Positions 51,691 through 61,124 of a stretch of 64,000 nucleotides of DNA are shown in pieces. Position numbers and translations under genes: made by a program. The stretch is taken from positions 40,469-104,468 of the forward strand of contig NZ_AULM01000012.1 in assembly GCF_000422285.1 (NCBI RefSeq), written 5' to 3'. Position 1 is the first letter of the stretch, and each line of letters begins with the position of its first letter. This DNA comes from Desulfatiglans anilini DSM 4660. Lineage in GTDB: Bacteria > Desulfobacterota > DSM-4660 > Desulfatiglandales > Desulfatiglandaceae. The notes under the pieces are model-generated. The model was not told the DNA's origin. It did not search any database and was given only the letters and a program-made list of their open reading frames with translations.

Positions 51691-52423
51691 TGCGGTCCGC
51701 GTCAAGGATCTCGTCAAACGCTTCGGGGCCTTCACGGCCGTCGCCGGCATATCCTTCTCCGTCAAGCGGGGCGAGATCTTTGGACTCCTCGGCCCGAACG
51801 GCGCCGGCAAATCGACGACGATCCGCATGCTATGCGGCATCATCCGGCCCACCTCCGGCGAGGGGCACGTCGCCGGATACGACCTCTTCACCGAGTCCGA
51901 GCGGATCAAGGAGCACATCGGATACATGTCCCAGCGGTTCTCGCTCTACGAGGACTTGACGCCCTTCGAGAACATCCGCTTCTATCTCGGCATCTACAAC
52001 GTGCCGGTGCAAAGCTGGCCCGAGAAGATCGACCGGACCCTCGCCATGACCCGCCTTGAGGACGCCCGCAACCGCTTGACCCGCGACCTGCCCCCCGGCC
52101 TCCGGCAGCGGCTCGCCCTCGGATGCGCCCTCCTCCACCAGCCCGCCGTGCTGTTCCTGGACGAGCCGACCTCCGGGGTCGACCCTCTCACCCGCCGCCG
52201 CTTCTGGGAGTTCATCCGGGAGCTGGCGGAGGGCGGCGTGACGGTCTTCGTCACGACCCACTACATGGACGAGGCCGAACACTGCGGACGGATCGTCATG
52301 ATCCACGACGGGGTGATCGTCGCGGAGGGCTCCCCGGCCGCCATTATCGCCGAGCACCTGCCGGAGGGCGGAGGAGGACTGAACGAGGCCTTCGTGGCCC
52401 TGATGCGGAGGAGGCGTCCATGA
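51671..52423 (+). CDS. ABC exporter ATPase 2
   Basis: 250 residues from MANSNTDAVRVKDLVKRFGA; GAGGG is 7 nt upstream and the start lies inside the previous gene. Walker A GPNGAGKSTTI, Q-loop YMSQRFSLYEDLTP, Walker B VLFLDEPTSGVD and switch TTHYMDEAEHC with the catalytic His. The signature is degenerate, LPPGLRQRLAL in place of LSGGxxQ, the reverse of ATPase 1, which has an intact signature but no switch His. The pair therefore looks like a heterodimer with one strong and one weak ATP site. Confidence 0.88.
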   Translation: MANSNTDAVRVKDLVKRFGAFTAVAGISFSVKRGEIFGLLGPNGAGKSTTIRMLCGIIRPTSGEGHVAGYDLFTESERIKEHIGYMSQRFSLYEDLTPFENIRFYLGIYNVPVQSWPEKIDRTLAMTRLEDARNRLTRDLPPGLRQRLALGCALLHQPAVLFLDEPTSGVDPLTRRRFWEFIRELAEGGVTVFVTTHYMDEAEHCGRIVMIHDGVIVAEGSPAAIIAEHLPEGGGGLNEAFVALMRRRRP

Positions 52424-53553
52424 GGCCCGCCGCCGCCAGGGCCATCGCCCGCAAGGAATACTATCACCTGATACGGGACTTCCGCAGCCTCTACCTGGCC
52501 TTCGCCATCCCCCTGCTCCTGATCCTGATCTTCGGCTACGCCCTCAGCCTCGACGTCGAAAACGTGCGCACGATGGTCGTCGACTACGACCGGACGCCGC
52601 TTTCCCGCGACCTGATCCAGCGCCTCGACGCCACGGTCGCCTTCCGCGTCGTGGCGCACCTCCCTCGCAGCGAGGACCTCGCGGCCGAACTCGATGCAGG
52701 GCGGACCACCCTCGGAATCGTGATCCCGCCCGGCTGGAGCGCGGAGCTCCGGGCCGATCGCCAGGCGCCGCTCCAGGTCCTCATCGACGGGAGCGACCCC
52801 AACTTCGCCGGCATCACCAAGAGCTACGCGGAGGCGTTCATCCAGGGATACAACCTCGCCCGGCTTCAGGCCTTTCTCGACCGCAGCGGCATGGGCCCCA
52901 TCGACATCCCGGTCGAGGGCCGCGTACGGGTCTGGTTCAACGAGGACCTGGAGAGCCGGAATTTCATCGTGCCGGGGATCATCGCCATCATCATCATGAT
53001 CGTGGGCGCCATGCTGACGAGCCTGGTGATCGCGAAGGAATACGAAGACGGCACCATGGAGACGATCCGCTCCCTGCCTGTGACCGCCCTCGAGTTCCTC
53101 CTCGGAAAAGCGGCCCCCTACTTCTTCATCGCGCTCGTCGACGTCCTGATCGCGGTCCTGATGGGCCAGGTCCTCTTCGGCGTCGTCATGAAATCGAGCT
53201 TCTGGCTGATGATCCTGGCCTCGGCCGTCTATCTCTGCGTCGCCCTCAGCCTGGGCTTCCTGATCTCCATCCTGACGAAGTCCCAACTCGTCGCTAACCA
53301 GCTGGCGGTGCTCGTGACCTACCTGCCTTCGCTCCTCCTCTCCGACTTCGTCTTCCCGGTCGTCAACATGCCTCCGCTCCTCCAGAAGGTCACCGCGGTC
53401 GTGCCGGCGACCTATTTCATCGACATCATGAACGGCCTCTACCTCCGGGAACTCGGGTTGGCCCATCTCTGGACCAGCTATGCCGTGCTGCTCGGGATGT
53501 TCGCCGCCCTCGGGATCGGCACGCTCCTGGCGCTCAAACGGGAAGGACTCTGA
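52420..53553 (+). CDS. ABC-2 type permease 1 (YbhS-like)
   Basis: 377 residues; ATGA overlap with the ATPase 2 gene. ABC-2 topology: first helix at about 22-42 (LYLAFAIPLLLILIFGYALSL), a long periplasmic loop with VDYDRTPLSRDLIQRL and IPPGWSAEL, then five helices from about 185, with the conserved YEDGTMETIRSLPVT after the second helix. One of two paired permeases. Product exported is unknown. Confidence 0.9.
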   Translation: MRPAAARAIARKEYYHLIRDFRSLYLAFAIPLLLILIFGYALSLDVENVRTMVVDYDRTPLSRDLIQRLDATVAFRVVAHLPRSEDLAAELDAGRTTLGIVIPPGWSAELRADRQAPLQVLIDGSDPNFAGITKSYAEAFIQGYNLARLQAFLDRSGMGPIDIPVEGRVRVWFNEDLESRNFIVPGIIAIIIMIVGAMLTSLVIAKEYEDGTMETIRSLPVTALEFLLGKAAPYFFIALVDVLIAVLMGQVLFGVVMKSSFWLMILASAVYLCVALSLGFLISILTKSQLVANQLAVLVTYLPSLLLSDFVFPVVNMPPLLQKVTAVVPATYFIDIMNGLYLRELGLAHLWTSYAVLLGMFAALGIGTLLALKREGL

Positions 53554-53555
53554 AC

Positions 53556-54677
53556 ATGAAGAGATTGCGGATCAGGGAACTCGTCAGGAAGGAATTCATC
53601 CAGCTGTTCCGGGACCGCAAGAACCGGCCGCTGCTGATCATCACGCCCCTCGTGCAGCTGATCCTCTTCGGCTACGTCGTCAGCACGGACGTCAGGGACA
53701 TCCGCCTCGCCCTGGTCGACCAGAGCCGCACCGTCGAAAGCCGCATGCTGCAGGATGCCTACGATGCCAACGAGACCTTCCGCATCCTCCTCTTTCCGGA
53801 CGACACCCGGGGACTGGAGCAGGCCCTGCTCGAACGGCGCGTCGACATGGCGGTGGTCATCCCGCCGGATTTCAGCGCGACGCTCCGCTCGGGCCGGACG
53901 GCCGATGTGCAGATCCTCGTCGACGGCAGCATGAGCAACATGGCCTCGGTGCGCATCTCCCACACCCTCACCGCCCTCCAGGGGCTGAACGACCGCTTCG
54001 TCCGGGAGCTCTACCCACAGCACCTCGAATACGGCCGGATCGACGGGCGCATCCGCACCTGGTACAACCCGAACCTCGACAGCCAATACTTCTATGTCCC
54101 CGGCATCGTGGCCTTCCTGATCATGCTCTTGACCCTGCTTTTCACCTCGATGGCCATCATCCGCGAGCGGGAGGCCGGCACGATGGAGCAGTTGATCGTC
54201 ACCCCGCTGACCTCCTCCGAGTGGATCCTCGGCAAGACCATCCCCTACATCCTGATCGCCCAGGCCCAGATGCTGGGGGTCACGATCTTCGCCGTGTGGT
54301 GGTTCGAGGTCCCCATGGTCGGGAGCGCGCCCCTGCTCTTCGGCGCCACCTGCCTCTTTCTCCTGAGCACGCTCGGGATCGGGCTTTTCATCTCTACCAT
54401 CTCCACCACTCAGCAGCAGGCCATGATGACCACCTTCTTCTTCATGGTCCCGTTCTTCATGCTGAGCGGGTTCGTCTTCCCCATCTCGAACATGCCCCTG
54501 CCCGTGCAGTGGTTCACCCACCTGAACCCGCTCAGGCATTTCCTGGTCATCATCCGCGGCATCTTCCTCAAGGGGACCGGCTTCGAGACGCTTTGGCCCC
54601 AATTCGCCGCGCTGGCGCTTCTGGGCACAGCTGTCTTCGCGGCGGCGGTCGGCCGTTTCAGCAAGCACCTCGACTGA
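53556..54677 (+). CDS. ABC-2 type permease 2 (YbhR-like)
   Basis: 373 residues, starting 2 nt after permease 1. Same layout: helix 1 at about 25-45, a periplasmic loop with VDQSRTVESRMLQDAYDAN and IPPDFSATLRSG, helices from about 180, and the family sequence EREAGTMEQLIVTPLTSSEWILGKTIPYILI. It completes the exporter operon. The 147-bp stretch after it contains an inverted repeat GGAAGGGCCG/CGGCCCTTTCC near 54700-54753 that may end the transcript. Confidence 0.9.
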   Translation: MKRLRIRELVRKEFIQLFRDRKNRPLLIITPLVQLILFGYVVSTDVRDIRLALVDQSRTVESRMLQDAYDANETFRILLFPDDTRGLEQALLERRVDMAVVIPPDFSATLRSGRTADVQILVDGSMSNMASVRISHTLTALQGLNDRFVRELYPQHLEYGRIDGRIRTWYNPNLDSQYFYVPGIVAFLIMLLTLLFTSMAIIREREAGTMEQLIVTPLTSSEWILGKTIPYILIAQAQMLGVTIFAVWWFEVPMVGSAPLLFGATCLFLLSTLGIGLFISTISTTQQQAMMTTFFFMVPFFMLSGFVFPISNMPLPVQWFTHLNPLRHFLVIIRGIFLKGTGFETLWPQFAALALLGTAVFAAAVGRFSKHLD

Positions 54678-54824
54678 AACGAAACGACGCCGAATTCGGC
54701 GGGAAGGGCCGCTTTCGCATAAGGGCAGAAGAAGCCGGCTAAAACGGCCCTTTCCGGATGGGAGCCCATCGGGATTCCGGGCGCCGGCGGCGGCAAGCAA
54801 GCCCCCCGCCGGTCTGGACCCGGT

Positions 54825-55481
54825 CTAAGGCGACACCTTCAGCTTCTGCCCCGGCTGGATGACGTCCTGCGCCGTCAGACCGTTGAGCTGCCGCAGCTTG
54901 TCGACGCTCAGGTTGTGTTTCAGGCCGATACGGTAAAGGGTGTCCCCCGGCTCGACCGTATAGACGCGGGAGGACGCCGTGGCGGCAGGCTTGGCAGCCG
55001 CCTTGGGAGCCGGGGCCGGTTTGGCGGCCGCCTTTGGGGCTGCAGGCCGGGCAGCCTGACGGGAGGCTGATTCGACCTCTCGCGCGAGGCCCTGCAGCTG
55101 CGAACCGATGTCCTGCTGGTTCCGGTTCAGCTGGGAAACAAAATCCTTCACCGAGGCCTGCTCCTGCTCGAGCGCGGCAAGCCGGTCCGAAAGCCCGGTC
55201 CACTTGCCCGTCTGCCCCTCCATCTGGGCGATCTTCGCCTCCAGGGCCGCCACCTTTTCCTCGAGCTTGATGTCGTTCCGCCCGCGGCTGCTCAGGACCA
55301 GAAGCACGATGATCAGCAGCATCAGCCCCACTGCGGCGATCAGGATGGGCTTGAGCAGAGACCCGCCCGGGGAGGATCCTGCCGGCCCCATTCTGCTCCG
55401 GTCATCCCTGTCCGCGTAATCGAATGCCTCGGTGGTTTCCTCTTCCATCTCGTCCAGATCCCTATCCTTGTCTTTCAACAT
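54825..55481 (-). CDS. Membrane-anchored LysM protein with coiled coil
   Basis: 218 residues. Acidic cytoplasmic N-terminus (1-43), a membrane helix at about 44-66 (ILIAAVGLMLLIIVLLVLSS), a coiled coil at about 72-140, an Ala/Pro/Lys-rich linker, and a C-terminal LysM domain YTVEPGDTLYRIGLKHNLSVDKLRQLNGL. The LysM domain should face the periplasm and bind peptidoglycan, so a role in envelope organisation is likely. No enzyme domain. Convergent with the exporter operon. Confidence 0.82.
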   Translation of the reverse strand: MLKDKDRDLDEMEEETTEAFDYADRDDRSRMGPAGSSPGGSLLKPILIAAVGLMLLIIVLLVLSSRGRNDIKLEEKVAALEAKIAQMEGQTGKWTGLSDRLAALEQEQASVKDFVSQLNRNQQDIGSQLQGLAREVESASRQAARPAAPKAAAKPAPAPKAAAKPAATASSRVYTVEPGDTLYRIGLKHNLSVDKLRQLNGLTAQDVIQPGQKLKVSP

Positions 55482-55606
55482 GACTCTCTCCTCGCCCCCT
55501 TAAAAGCTCCATAATGTCCATTCCCAAATATCCTTCAGCACGGCCGGCGTGCGCACTTCCATCCACCCTTCTCCTGGCGGGTCGAAGCCCCCCGGAAAGG
55601 AAGAGA

Positions 55607-55762
55607 TTTCTTCACACCCTGCGGGTGCTCAGTCCCACCCCCTCGGGGCGGGTCCCGGTTTCTTCACACCCTGCGGGTGCTCAGTCCCACCCCCTCGGGG
55701 CGGGTCCCGGTTTCTTCACACCCTGCGGGTGCTCAGTCCCACCCCTTCGGAGCGGCTCCCGG
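55607..55762 (+). repeat. Triple tandem 52-bp repeat
   Basis: Three exact-period copies (55607-55658, 55659-55710, 55711-55762) of TTTCTTCACACCCTGCGGGT to GGGGCGGGTCCCGG; the third diverges slightly. Each unit contains two small hairpins (CCCTGCGGG and CCC..GGG). A decayed palindromic-repeat half follows at 55763-55870 (AAGGATATGAAGCGCTTGTG). The 55482-56239 gap has no gene that I can support. Confidence 0.92.
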
Positions 55763-56239
55763 TTCATGAAACTCAAGGATATGAAGCGCTTGTGCAAAGG
55801 CGGCTGGCAGACCGCCGCCCGGCGATGGTGCGGGTCGATGCCGGGACCGGCGAACAAACCTTTTCCGGATCGAATCCAGGTTAACCTAAAAAAGCCGCGG
55901 CTTCAAGGAATCGCCGAATGCGCCCGGCGGAATCCTCACCCGGTCGAGCCCTCTCCCGGCGCCAAAAAGAGCTTGAAAAGAACCGGGGCTTATGCTGTAA
56001 TTTTTTTAAGCCTTTCTCGGAATGATCGGAATTGGAGTTTCCGTATGGACTCCGGCCCGGCCTGCCGCGGCCGAACCGGAATATGCAGGTCTGCCTGTGG
56101 CCGCCGCGGCCCGTAGGCCCGGGGCGCCATAAGAGGATCTCACCTGCTCTGGCATTCGACATCCGGGGGTTTGCCTTTTGTTGCGGACCATCGGCGGGTT
56201 CAGTCAGGCTGACCCCCGCAACCGGGAAGGAGGTGCACC

Positions 56240-56533
56240 ATGAAGGCAGGGCTTATTTTTACGGGCACGGGCCCCATTCTGATCCTCACCACTTACGATT
56301 CATTCAAGGACGAGAAACTGGTTCAAAAGTTGGCATCCAAAGGAATCAACAAATTCATTGCGTGTGAACTGCCGCTTGAAACCGTCAAGAAAAAATACGG
56401 CAACCATTACGCCGTTGTGATGGGCGACCTGAAGCAGACCGACGACCTGCGGGTGCTGGACTACAACGGCTACAACGTCTTCTACAACTTCACCTTTGCC
56501 GAAATGGGCAAACCAGTGTACCACGAACCGTGA
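56240..56533 (+). CDS. Conserved small hypothetical protein
   Basis: 97 residues, MKAGLIFTGTGPILILTTYD onward; AAGGAGGTG lies 5-8 nt before the ATG, a strong site. Compact alpha/beta composition without cysteines or membrane helices; the repeated KYGNHYAVVMGDLKQTDDLRVLDYNGYNVFYNF suggests a small globular domain. I do not know a function. It precedes the universal stress protein gene on the same strand by 182 nt. Confidence 0.65.
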   Translation: MKAGLIFTGTGPILILTTYDSFKDEKLVQKLASKGINKFIACELPLETVKKKYGNHYAVVMGDLKQTDDLRVLDYNGYNVFYNFTFAEMGKPVYHEP

Positions 56534-56715
56534 CACCATGATGCCGCAGGGAGCCGGCCCCCTTCCGAGCCGGCTCCCCGTCATCGGGAGGATCGGGCAC
56601 CCCTGCAGCTCCGGGGGACTCCCTTCAAGGCCCGCTCAAACGGTTTTGCGCCGGCGCGCAGGGAAGGCCGGAAAACGGATCATTTTTTTATTCAACACTC
56701 AAGAGGTGGAAGAGC

Positions 56716-57639
56716 ATGCGTATTCTCCTGAAGAAAATTTTGTGCGGCATCGATTTCTCCGATTTCTCGAACCAGGCCCTGGCTTACAGCATGGCGCTCG
56801 CCAAGGAGTACAAGGCCAAACTCTACGTCAGCCACGTCATCGATCTGCCCGCGGCCACCATGTACGGGGAGGGCATGGCCGACCCGCTTCTCCACGAGCG
56901 CCGGATCACCGACTACGCCTATGAATATCTCAATCGGTTGATCGGAGACGCCCCCATCGTCTGGGAGCCGTTTGTCACCGTCGGGCACACCGCCGATGAA
57001 CTCTCCCGCCTCGCCGCCGAAAAGGAGGCCGACCTGGCCGTGGTGGCCACACACGGACGCTCCGGGCTCAAACGCATGCTTCTCGGTTCGGTCACGGAGC
57101 GCCTGATGCACACCTTGCCGTGCCCGCTGCTGGCCGTGCGCGGACCGGAGAGGGGCGCCGAGGCGCTGACCGCGGCCTCCGTACCGTTGAAGCGGATCCT
57201 GGTGGGATGTGATTTCTCGCCCTATTCCGACCTCGCGTTCGAGTATGCCCTGAGTCTCGCCCAGGAGTTCGAAAGCGAACTGCATCTCGTCCATGTCATC
57301 GAACCGCCGGTCTACGAACATATCGCCAAAACCGAGGCCGACGTGGAAGAGGGCCTGACTGAAGACCTGCGGCTCCAGATCAAAGACACCCTGGAAAACC
57401 TCGTGCCGGAGGACGCCCGCGCCTGGTGCAAACCGAAAACGAGCCTCTTGGCGGGCCATGCCCATGAGGAGATCACGAAATACGCCCTCGTGAACAAGAT
57501 GGACCTGATCGTCCTCGGCGTGCGCGGTCAGGGCCTCGTGGAAAAGCTTTTCATTGGCTCCACCACCGACAGGGTCATCCGGCAGGCCCAGTGCCCGGTT
57601 CTGTCGGTCCGCCCCAAATCCGAACCCGAACAGCCCTAG
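56716..57639 (+). CDS. Universal stress protein with two UspA domains
   Basis: 307 residues made of two tandem UspA folds (about 5-145 and 154-302). ATP-binding loops: VVATHGRSGLKRMLLGSVTERLM in the first domain and IVLGVRGQGLVEKLFIGSTTDRVI in the second, both close to the G-x2-G-x9-G-S/T pattern. Domain starts ILCGIDFSDFSNQALAYSMALA and ILVGCDFSPYSDLAFEYALSLA show the internal duplication. Such tandem proteins respond to stress and bind ATP; the target is unknown. GAGGTGGA lies upstream. Confidence 0.92.
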   Translation: MRILLKKILCGIDFSDFSNQALAYSMALAKEYKAKLYVSHVIDLPAATMYGEGMADPLLHERRITDYAYEYLNRLIGDAPIVWEPFVTVGHTADELSRLAAEKEADLAVVATHGRSGLKRMLLGSVTERLMHTLPCPLLAVRGPERGAEALTAASVPLKRILVGCDFSPYSDLAFEYALSLAQEFESELHLVHVIEPPVYEHIAKTEADVEEGLTEDLRLQIKDTLENLVPEDARAWCKPKTSLLAGHAHEEITKYALVNKMDLIVLGVRGQGLVEKLFIGSTTDRVIRQAQCPVLSVRPKSEPEQP

Positions 57640-57651
57640 CAGCCGTCTCGG

Positions 57652-57690
57652 CGGCCCGGGGCGTCCCCGCTCCGGGCCGGGCGTCTTTCC
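57652..57690 (+). terminator. Probable terminator between usp and the selenoprotein gene
   Basis: Perfect 8-bp arms CGGCCCGG and CCGGGCCG with a 12-nt loop between two convergent genes. The following T-run is short (TCTTT), so efficiency is uncertain. Confidence 0.5.
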
Positions 57691-57701
57691 CGACGGCCCG
57701 C

Positions 57702-58544
57702 CTAGCCCCCCACGATGCGCTCGAGCAGTTCCCCGAGCGCCGCCAGGTGGCCTTTCTCCTCCTCCGCGGTCTTGAAAAGCACCTTTTGCGCCTTTTCGTC
57801 AGTCACCTTATCGGTGAAGCGCAGATAGAGGTCCAGGGCCTGGGCCTCGACCATCATGGCCAGCTGCAGACACTCCCCCGGGGACGCGAAGGCGCGTTCA
57901 TTCTCTTTCAGGAAGTCATCCAGGTGGAATCCCCCCTCCACCCTATGGTAATCGGCATTCGCGCGCAGCCCCTCTTCGCCGCCGTTTTCAGGGAGGATCT
58001 CGTCATAAAGCTCGACAAGGGCCTGTTTGTGCTTCTCCTCGAACGCTGCGAGGCGTTTGAGAAGCCCTGCCGCCTCCGGATCCCGGGTCCGCTCGACTGC
58101 CCGCCCATAGAACCGGGCGAGCCCCTCCTCCATCCCGTACGCGATCCCGATCATGCCGGCTGCAGACTCCTCGCCGCTGATCATGTCCATGTTCAATTCC
58201 ACCGGGCCCCAGGCCTTGGCCCCTTTCCAAGCCCTGATGCCGCCCTTCATATCGTAGACCTGTTCGAACCCTTTGCCTTTCAGCATCTGCGCAGCGACAC
58301 GGCTGCGCCCCCCGATGGCTCAGTAGACGAAGAGCGGTTGATCCCGCCTCAACTCCCCCGTCCTGCCCTCGAGCTCGGGCAGGGGGATCAGCCGGGCCCC
58401 GGGGATATGCCCCTTCTCGTACTCGCCCGGCTGGCGGACATCCAGGAAGGTGTAAGTTCCCGCCTCGTGCCCGGCCATGAAGGCCTTGACCTCCTCCGGC
58501 GGCAGGGAATCGACGTGCCCGAACAGATGTTTGATGGAAATCAT
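57702..58544 (-). CDS. Rhodanese-ferritin fusion protein with in-frame UGA (probable selenocysteine)
   Basis: 280 residues from MISIKHLFGHVDSLPPEEVK, with AAAGGA about 7 nt upstream. The N-terminal rhodanese domain (about 8-105) has FLDVRQPGEYEKGHIPGARLIPL. At codon 75 the frame has TGA (58322-58320) inside FVY-TGA-AIGGRSRVAAQML, exactly where rhodaneses have the catalytic Cys of the loop Y-C-x-x-G-x-R-S. Reading continues in frame to 57702. The C-terminal domain (about 125-278) is a ferritin-like diiron fold with MEEGLARFY, FEEKHKQ, VEAQALDLY and AEEEKGHLA. Predicted role: selenium- or sulfur-based persulfide handling joined to peroxide or iron chemistry. An annotation pipeline would split it at the UGA. 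Confidence 0.85.
58289..58308 (-). promoter_or_regulatory. Bacterial SECIS-like hairpin
   Basis: On the mRNA, GCGCAGC-CGUGUC-GCUGCGC: a perfect 7-bp stem with a 6-nt loop containing G and U, starting 11 nt after the UGA. Position and size fit bacterial SECIS elements, which sit directly downstream of the Sec codon inside the coding sequence. Confidence 0.6.
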
Positions 58545-58759
58545 GGCAATCCTTTCCGTCCAAGATGAGAAATACGGTCTAAACACTCAAAATAACAGAC
58601 CAATATACAAAAAGCCTCTCTCCGACTATAAACGCGTGAGTCCAGTTCGGAAATCCCATTTCCCCCACCATAAATCGCCTCCTCAAGCTGAAATGAGGAT
58701 TTTGGACCCGTATCGAGACGCAATCTGGAAACAAAGTTTTGGACACGACCCTGTGTCCA

Positions 58760-58888
58760 CCCGGAAATGAGGATTTTTGGCCAATATCAAGACAATCAAG
58801 CGTTTGTGCGGAGGCGACCTGCAGGTCGCCGCACAAGCAAACGTGCAGATCAACGCAGAGATTGGCCAAAAAGACCATTTCCGGCCGG
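58760..58888 (+). repeat. Palindromic intergenic repeat, near-complete copy 6
   Basis: Left arm ACCCGGAAATGAGGATTTTT, perfect core GGCGACCTGCAGGTCGCC, right arm GGCCAAAAAGACCATTTCCG. It ends about 5 bp from the rpe stop codon. A broken repeat end precedes it near 58690-58730 (GAAATGAGGATTTTGGACCC). Confidence 0.95.
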
Positions 58889-58892
58889 GAAA

Positions 58893-59561
58893 CTAGGATT
58901 GGATCGGCCCGTACATGCGCTCACGCATCAGTCGGATCGTCCCGGCATAGTCGGCCGTGCCGAAGATGGCGGACCCCGCCACGAAGACATCCGCCCCGGC
59001 CGCCGCGACCTTCCCGATCGTATCCGGTCCGATCCCGCCGTCCACCTCGACGGCGGTCCGAAGCCCCCTCTCCTCGATCATCCGCCGCAGCAGCTCGATC
59101 TTCGGGATGACCGCCGGGATGAACCGCTGGCCGCCGAACCCCGGGTTCACCGTCATCAACAGCACCATGTCGAGGTCGGACAGGACGTATTCCAGGACCT
59201 CCAGGCCGGTCGCAGGATTGAGGGAAACGGCGGCCTGCACGCCGAGGTCCTTGATGGCGTGGATGCTCCGGTGGAGGTGGCGCAGGGTCTCCGGGTGGAC
59301 CGTCAGGATGTCCGCGCCGGCCTTGGCGAACTCGCCCACATAGTGGTCCGGGTCGGAGATCATCAGGTGGACGTCCAGCGGCAGCGTGGTCGCCCGCCGC
59401 GCCGCCTCGACGATCAGGGGCCCGATGGTGATGTTGGGCACGAAATGCCCGTCCATGACATCGATGTGGATCATATCGGCCCCGGCGGCCTCCACTGCGC
59501 GGATCTCTTCCCCGAGCCGCGTGAAATCGGCCGAAAGGATGGAAGGGGCTATCTTTCCCAA
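58893..59561 (-). CDS. rpe: Ribulose-phosphate 3-epimerase
   Basis: 222 residues starting at TTG with AGGAG 7 nt upstream. TIM-barrel signatures: [72 protein letters not shown] and the phosphate loop FVAGSAIFG. Interconverts ribulose 5-phosphate and xylulose 5-phosphate in the cytoplasm. Last gene of the def-fmt-DUF116-rsmB-rpe group, a common order, with rsmB 174 nt upstream. Confidence 0.95.
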   Translation of the reverse strand: MGKIAPSILSADFTRLGEEIRAVEAAGADMIHIDVMDGHFVPNITIGPLIVEAARRATTLPLDVHLMISDPDHYVGEFAKAGADILTVHPETLRHLHRSIHAIKDLGVQAAVSLNPATGLEVLEYVLSDLDMVLLMTVNPGFGGQRFIPAVIPKIELLRRMIEERGLRTAVEVDGGIGPDTIGKVAAAGADVFVAGSAIFGTADYAGTIRLMRERMYGPIQS

Positions 59562-59735
59562 TGCATTTCTCCTGTCTGTGATGGTTTGATCAGGTTTTTA
59601 GAACGGGTTCATGGAGCCGCCCATGCCCACGCAAGCATCCGGCCACGGCTCCTCCCTCCTAGGATTTTTCGAATACGCCGCCCACGCCTCCGCGGGGGTC
59701 CGGCTCCCGCCCCTGCAGCCCGGCACAGCGCGCCC

Positions 59736-61124
59736 TCATCCCAAGCGGCCGGGAATTCGGGCTCGATCCCCGCCCCTGCGCCTCAGGAGCGCGCCGAAAA
59801 ACCCGTCGAGCCCGTGGACATGCGGCAGGATCTCGAGGAACCCGTTCGCGTCGATGAGGGCCTGAGCCCCTTTCGGCGCGCGGGCGCGAAGATCCTCCTG
59901 CACCAGGTCGGGCCGGGTCGCCAGGAACGCCGCGACGACTTCTTCGTTTTCCTCCCGGGTCAGCGTACAGGTCCCGTAGAAGAGCACCCCGCCCTCCTTC
60001 AGGAGCGTGGCCGCGCCCTGCAGGATCTCCAGCTGAAGCCGCGCCAGGCGCCCGATGTCCTCGGGCCGCCGGCGCCACTTGATGTCGGGGTGTCCGCTGA
60101 TCACGCCCAGCCCCGAGCACGGCGCATCGACGAGGATCCGGTCGAAACGGGTCCGGAAGACATTCGCGAGGCCGGCGACGGCGTCCGCCGCAACCGGATG
60201 GATGCATCCGGCGACGCCGAGGCGCCGCGCCGCCGCCTGGAGAGCACGGAGACGCCGCTGCTGGAGGTCGACCGCCACAACGAGCCCGCGCCCTTCCAGC
60301 CGTTCGGCCAGGTGGGTCGTCTTACCGCCGACCCCGGCGCACAAATCCAGGATCCTTTCCCCGGGCTCCGGCCCCAGCAGCTGGGAAAAGAGCTGAGCCC
60401 CCTCGCCCTGAACCTGAAAACATCCTTCCCGGAAGGTCTTCAGGCGTTCGACGCCCCCTTTCACGCCGCGCAGGACGAGCCCCTCGGCGGAATAGGCCGT
60501 CCTTTCGGCTGCAACCCCTTCGTCGGCCAGGGCGCGGATCAGGGCGCTCCGTCCGATCCGCATCCGGTTGACCCGCACAGTCAGGTCCGGGAGCCGGTTG
60601 CCGGCCGCCATCAGATCTTCGGCCGCGGGCATCCCCCACTCCTTGAGCCACCGGTCCACAAGCCATTCCGGGTACGAGTGGACGACCGCCAGGTGCCGAA
60701 GCAGCTCCCGCTTGCGGTCCGGAAAGGCCGTCGGCACCCCCCCGCGGCAGATTCCGCGCAGCAGTCCGTTGACGAACCCGGCGATGTGCGGCTTGGCGGA
60801 AGCCCGCGTCTGTTTGACCGCCTCGTTGACGGCCGCCGATGCGGGGATTCGGTCCATGCGAGTGATCTGAAAGACCGCGAGGCGGAGGATGTTGAGCACG
60901 CGGGGCTCTATCCGGCCGAAGGGAAAACGCAGATTCCGCGCAATGATCCAGTCGAGCCGCGCCCGCCAGCGCATCACCCCCTGGACCAGCTGAACCGCGA
61001 GGGCGCGGTCCCGTTCATCCGGCATGGACGGCCAGTCCAGGATGTCCCGCGCCCCGCCTTCCAGACGCTCCGAAGGCCCCTCCAGGGCGCAGAGGGCCTC
61101 GAGCGCGGCGTCACGCGGTCCCAT
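59736..61124 (-). CDS. rsmB: 16S rRNA (cytosine-967-C5)-methyltransferase RsmB
   Basis: 462 residues from MGPRDAALEALCALEG, overlapping the DUF116 stop by 14 nt; a longer start inside that gene is less likely. N-terminal NusB-like RNA-binding domain (about 1-140, with ILRLAVFQITRMDRIPASAAVNEAV). The methyltransferase domain has DLCAGVGGKTTHLAE (SAM site), ILVDAPCSGLGVIS (first Cys) and FYGTCTLTREENEEV (catalytic Cys). Modifies 16S rRNA. Confidence 0.93.
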   Translation of the reverse strand: MGPRDAALEALCALEGPSERLEGGARDILDWPSMPDERDRALAVQLVQGVMRWRARLDWIIARNLRFPFGRIEPRVLNILRLAVFQITRMDRIPASAAVNEAVKQTRASAKPHIAGFVNGLLRGICRGGVPTAFPDRKRELLRHLAVVHSYPEWLVDRWLKEWGMPAAEDLMAAGNRLPDLTVRVNRMRIGRSALIRALADEGVAAERTAYSAEGLVLRGVKGGVERLKTFREGCFQVQGEGAQLFSQLLGPEPGERILDLCAGVGGKTTHLAERLEGRGLVVAVDLQQRRLRALQAAARRLGVAGCIHPVAADAVAGLANVFRTRFDRILVDAPCSGLGVISGHPDIKWRRRPEDIGRLARLQLEILQGAATLLKEGGVLFYGTCTLTREENEEVVAAFLATRPDLVQEDLRARAPKGAQALIDANGFLEILPHVHGLDGFFGALLRRRGGDRARIPGRLG

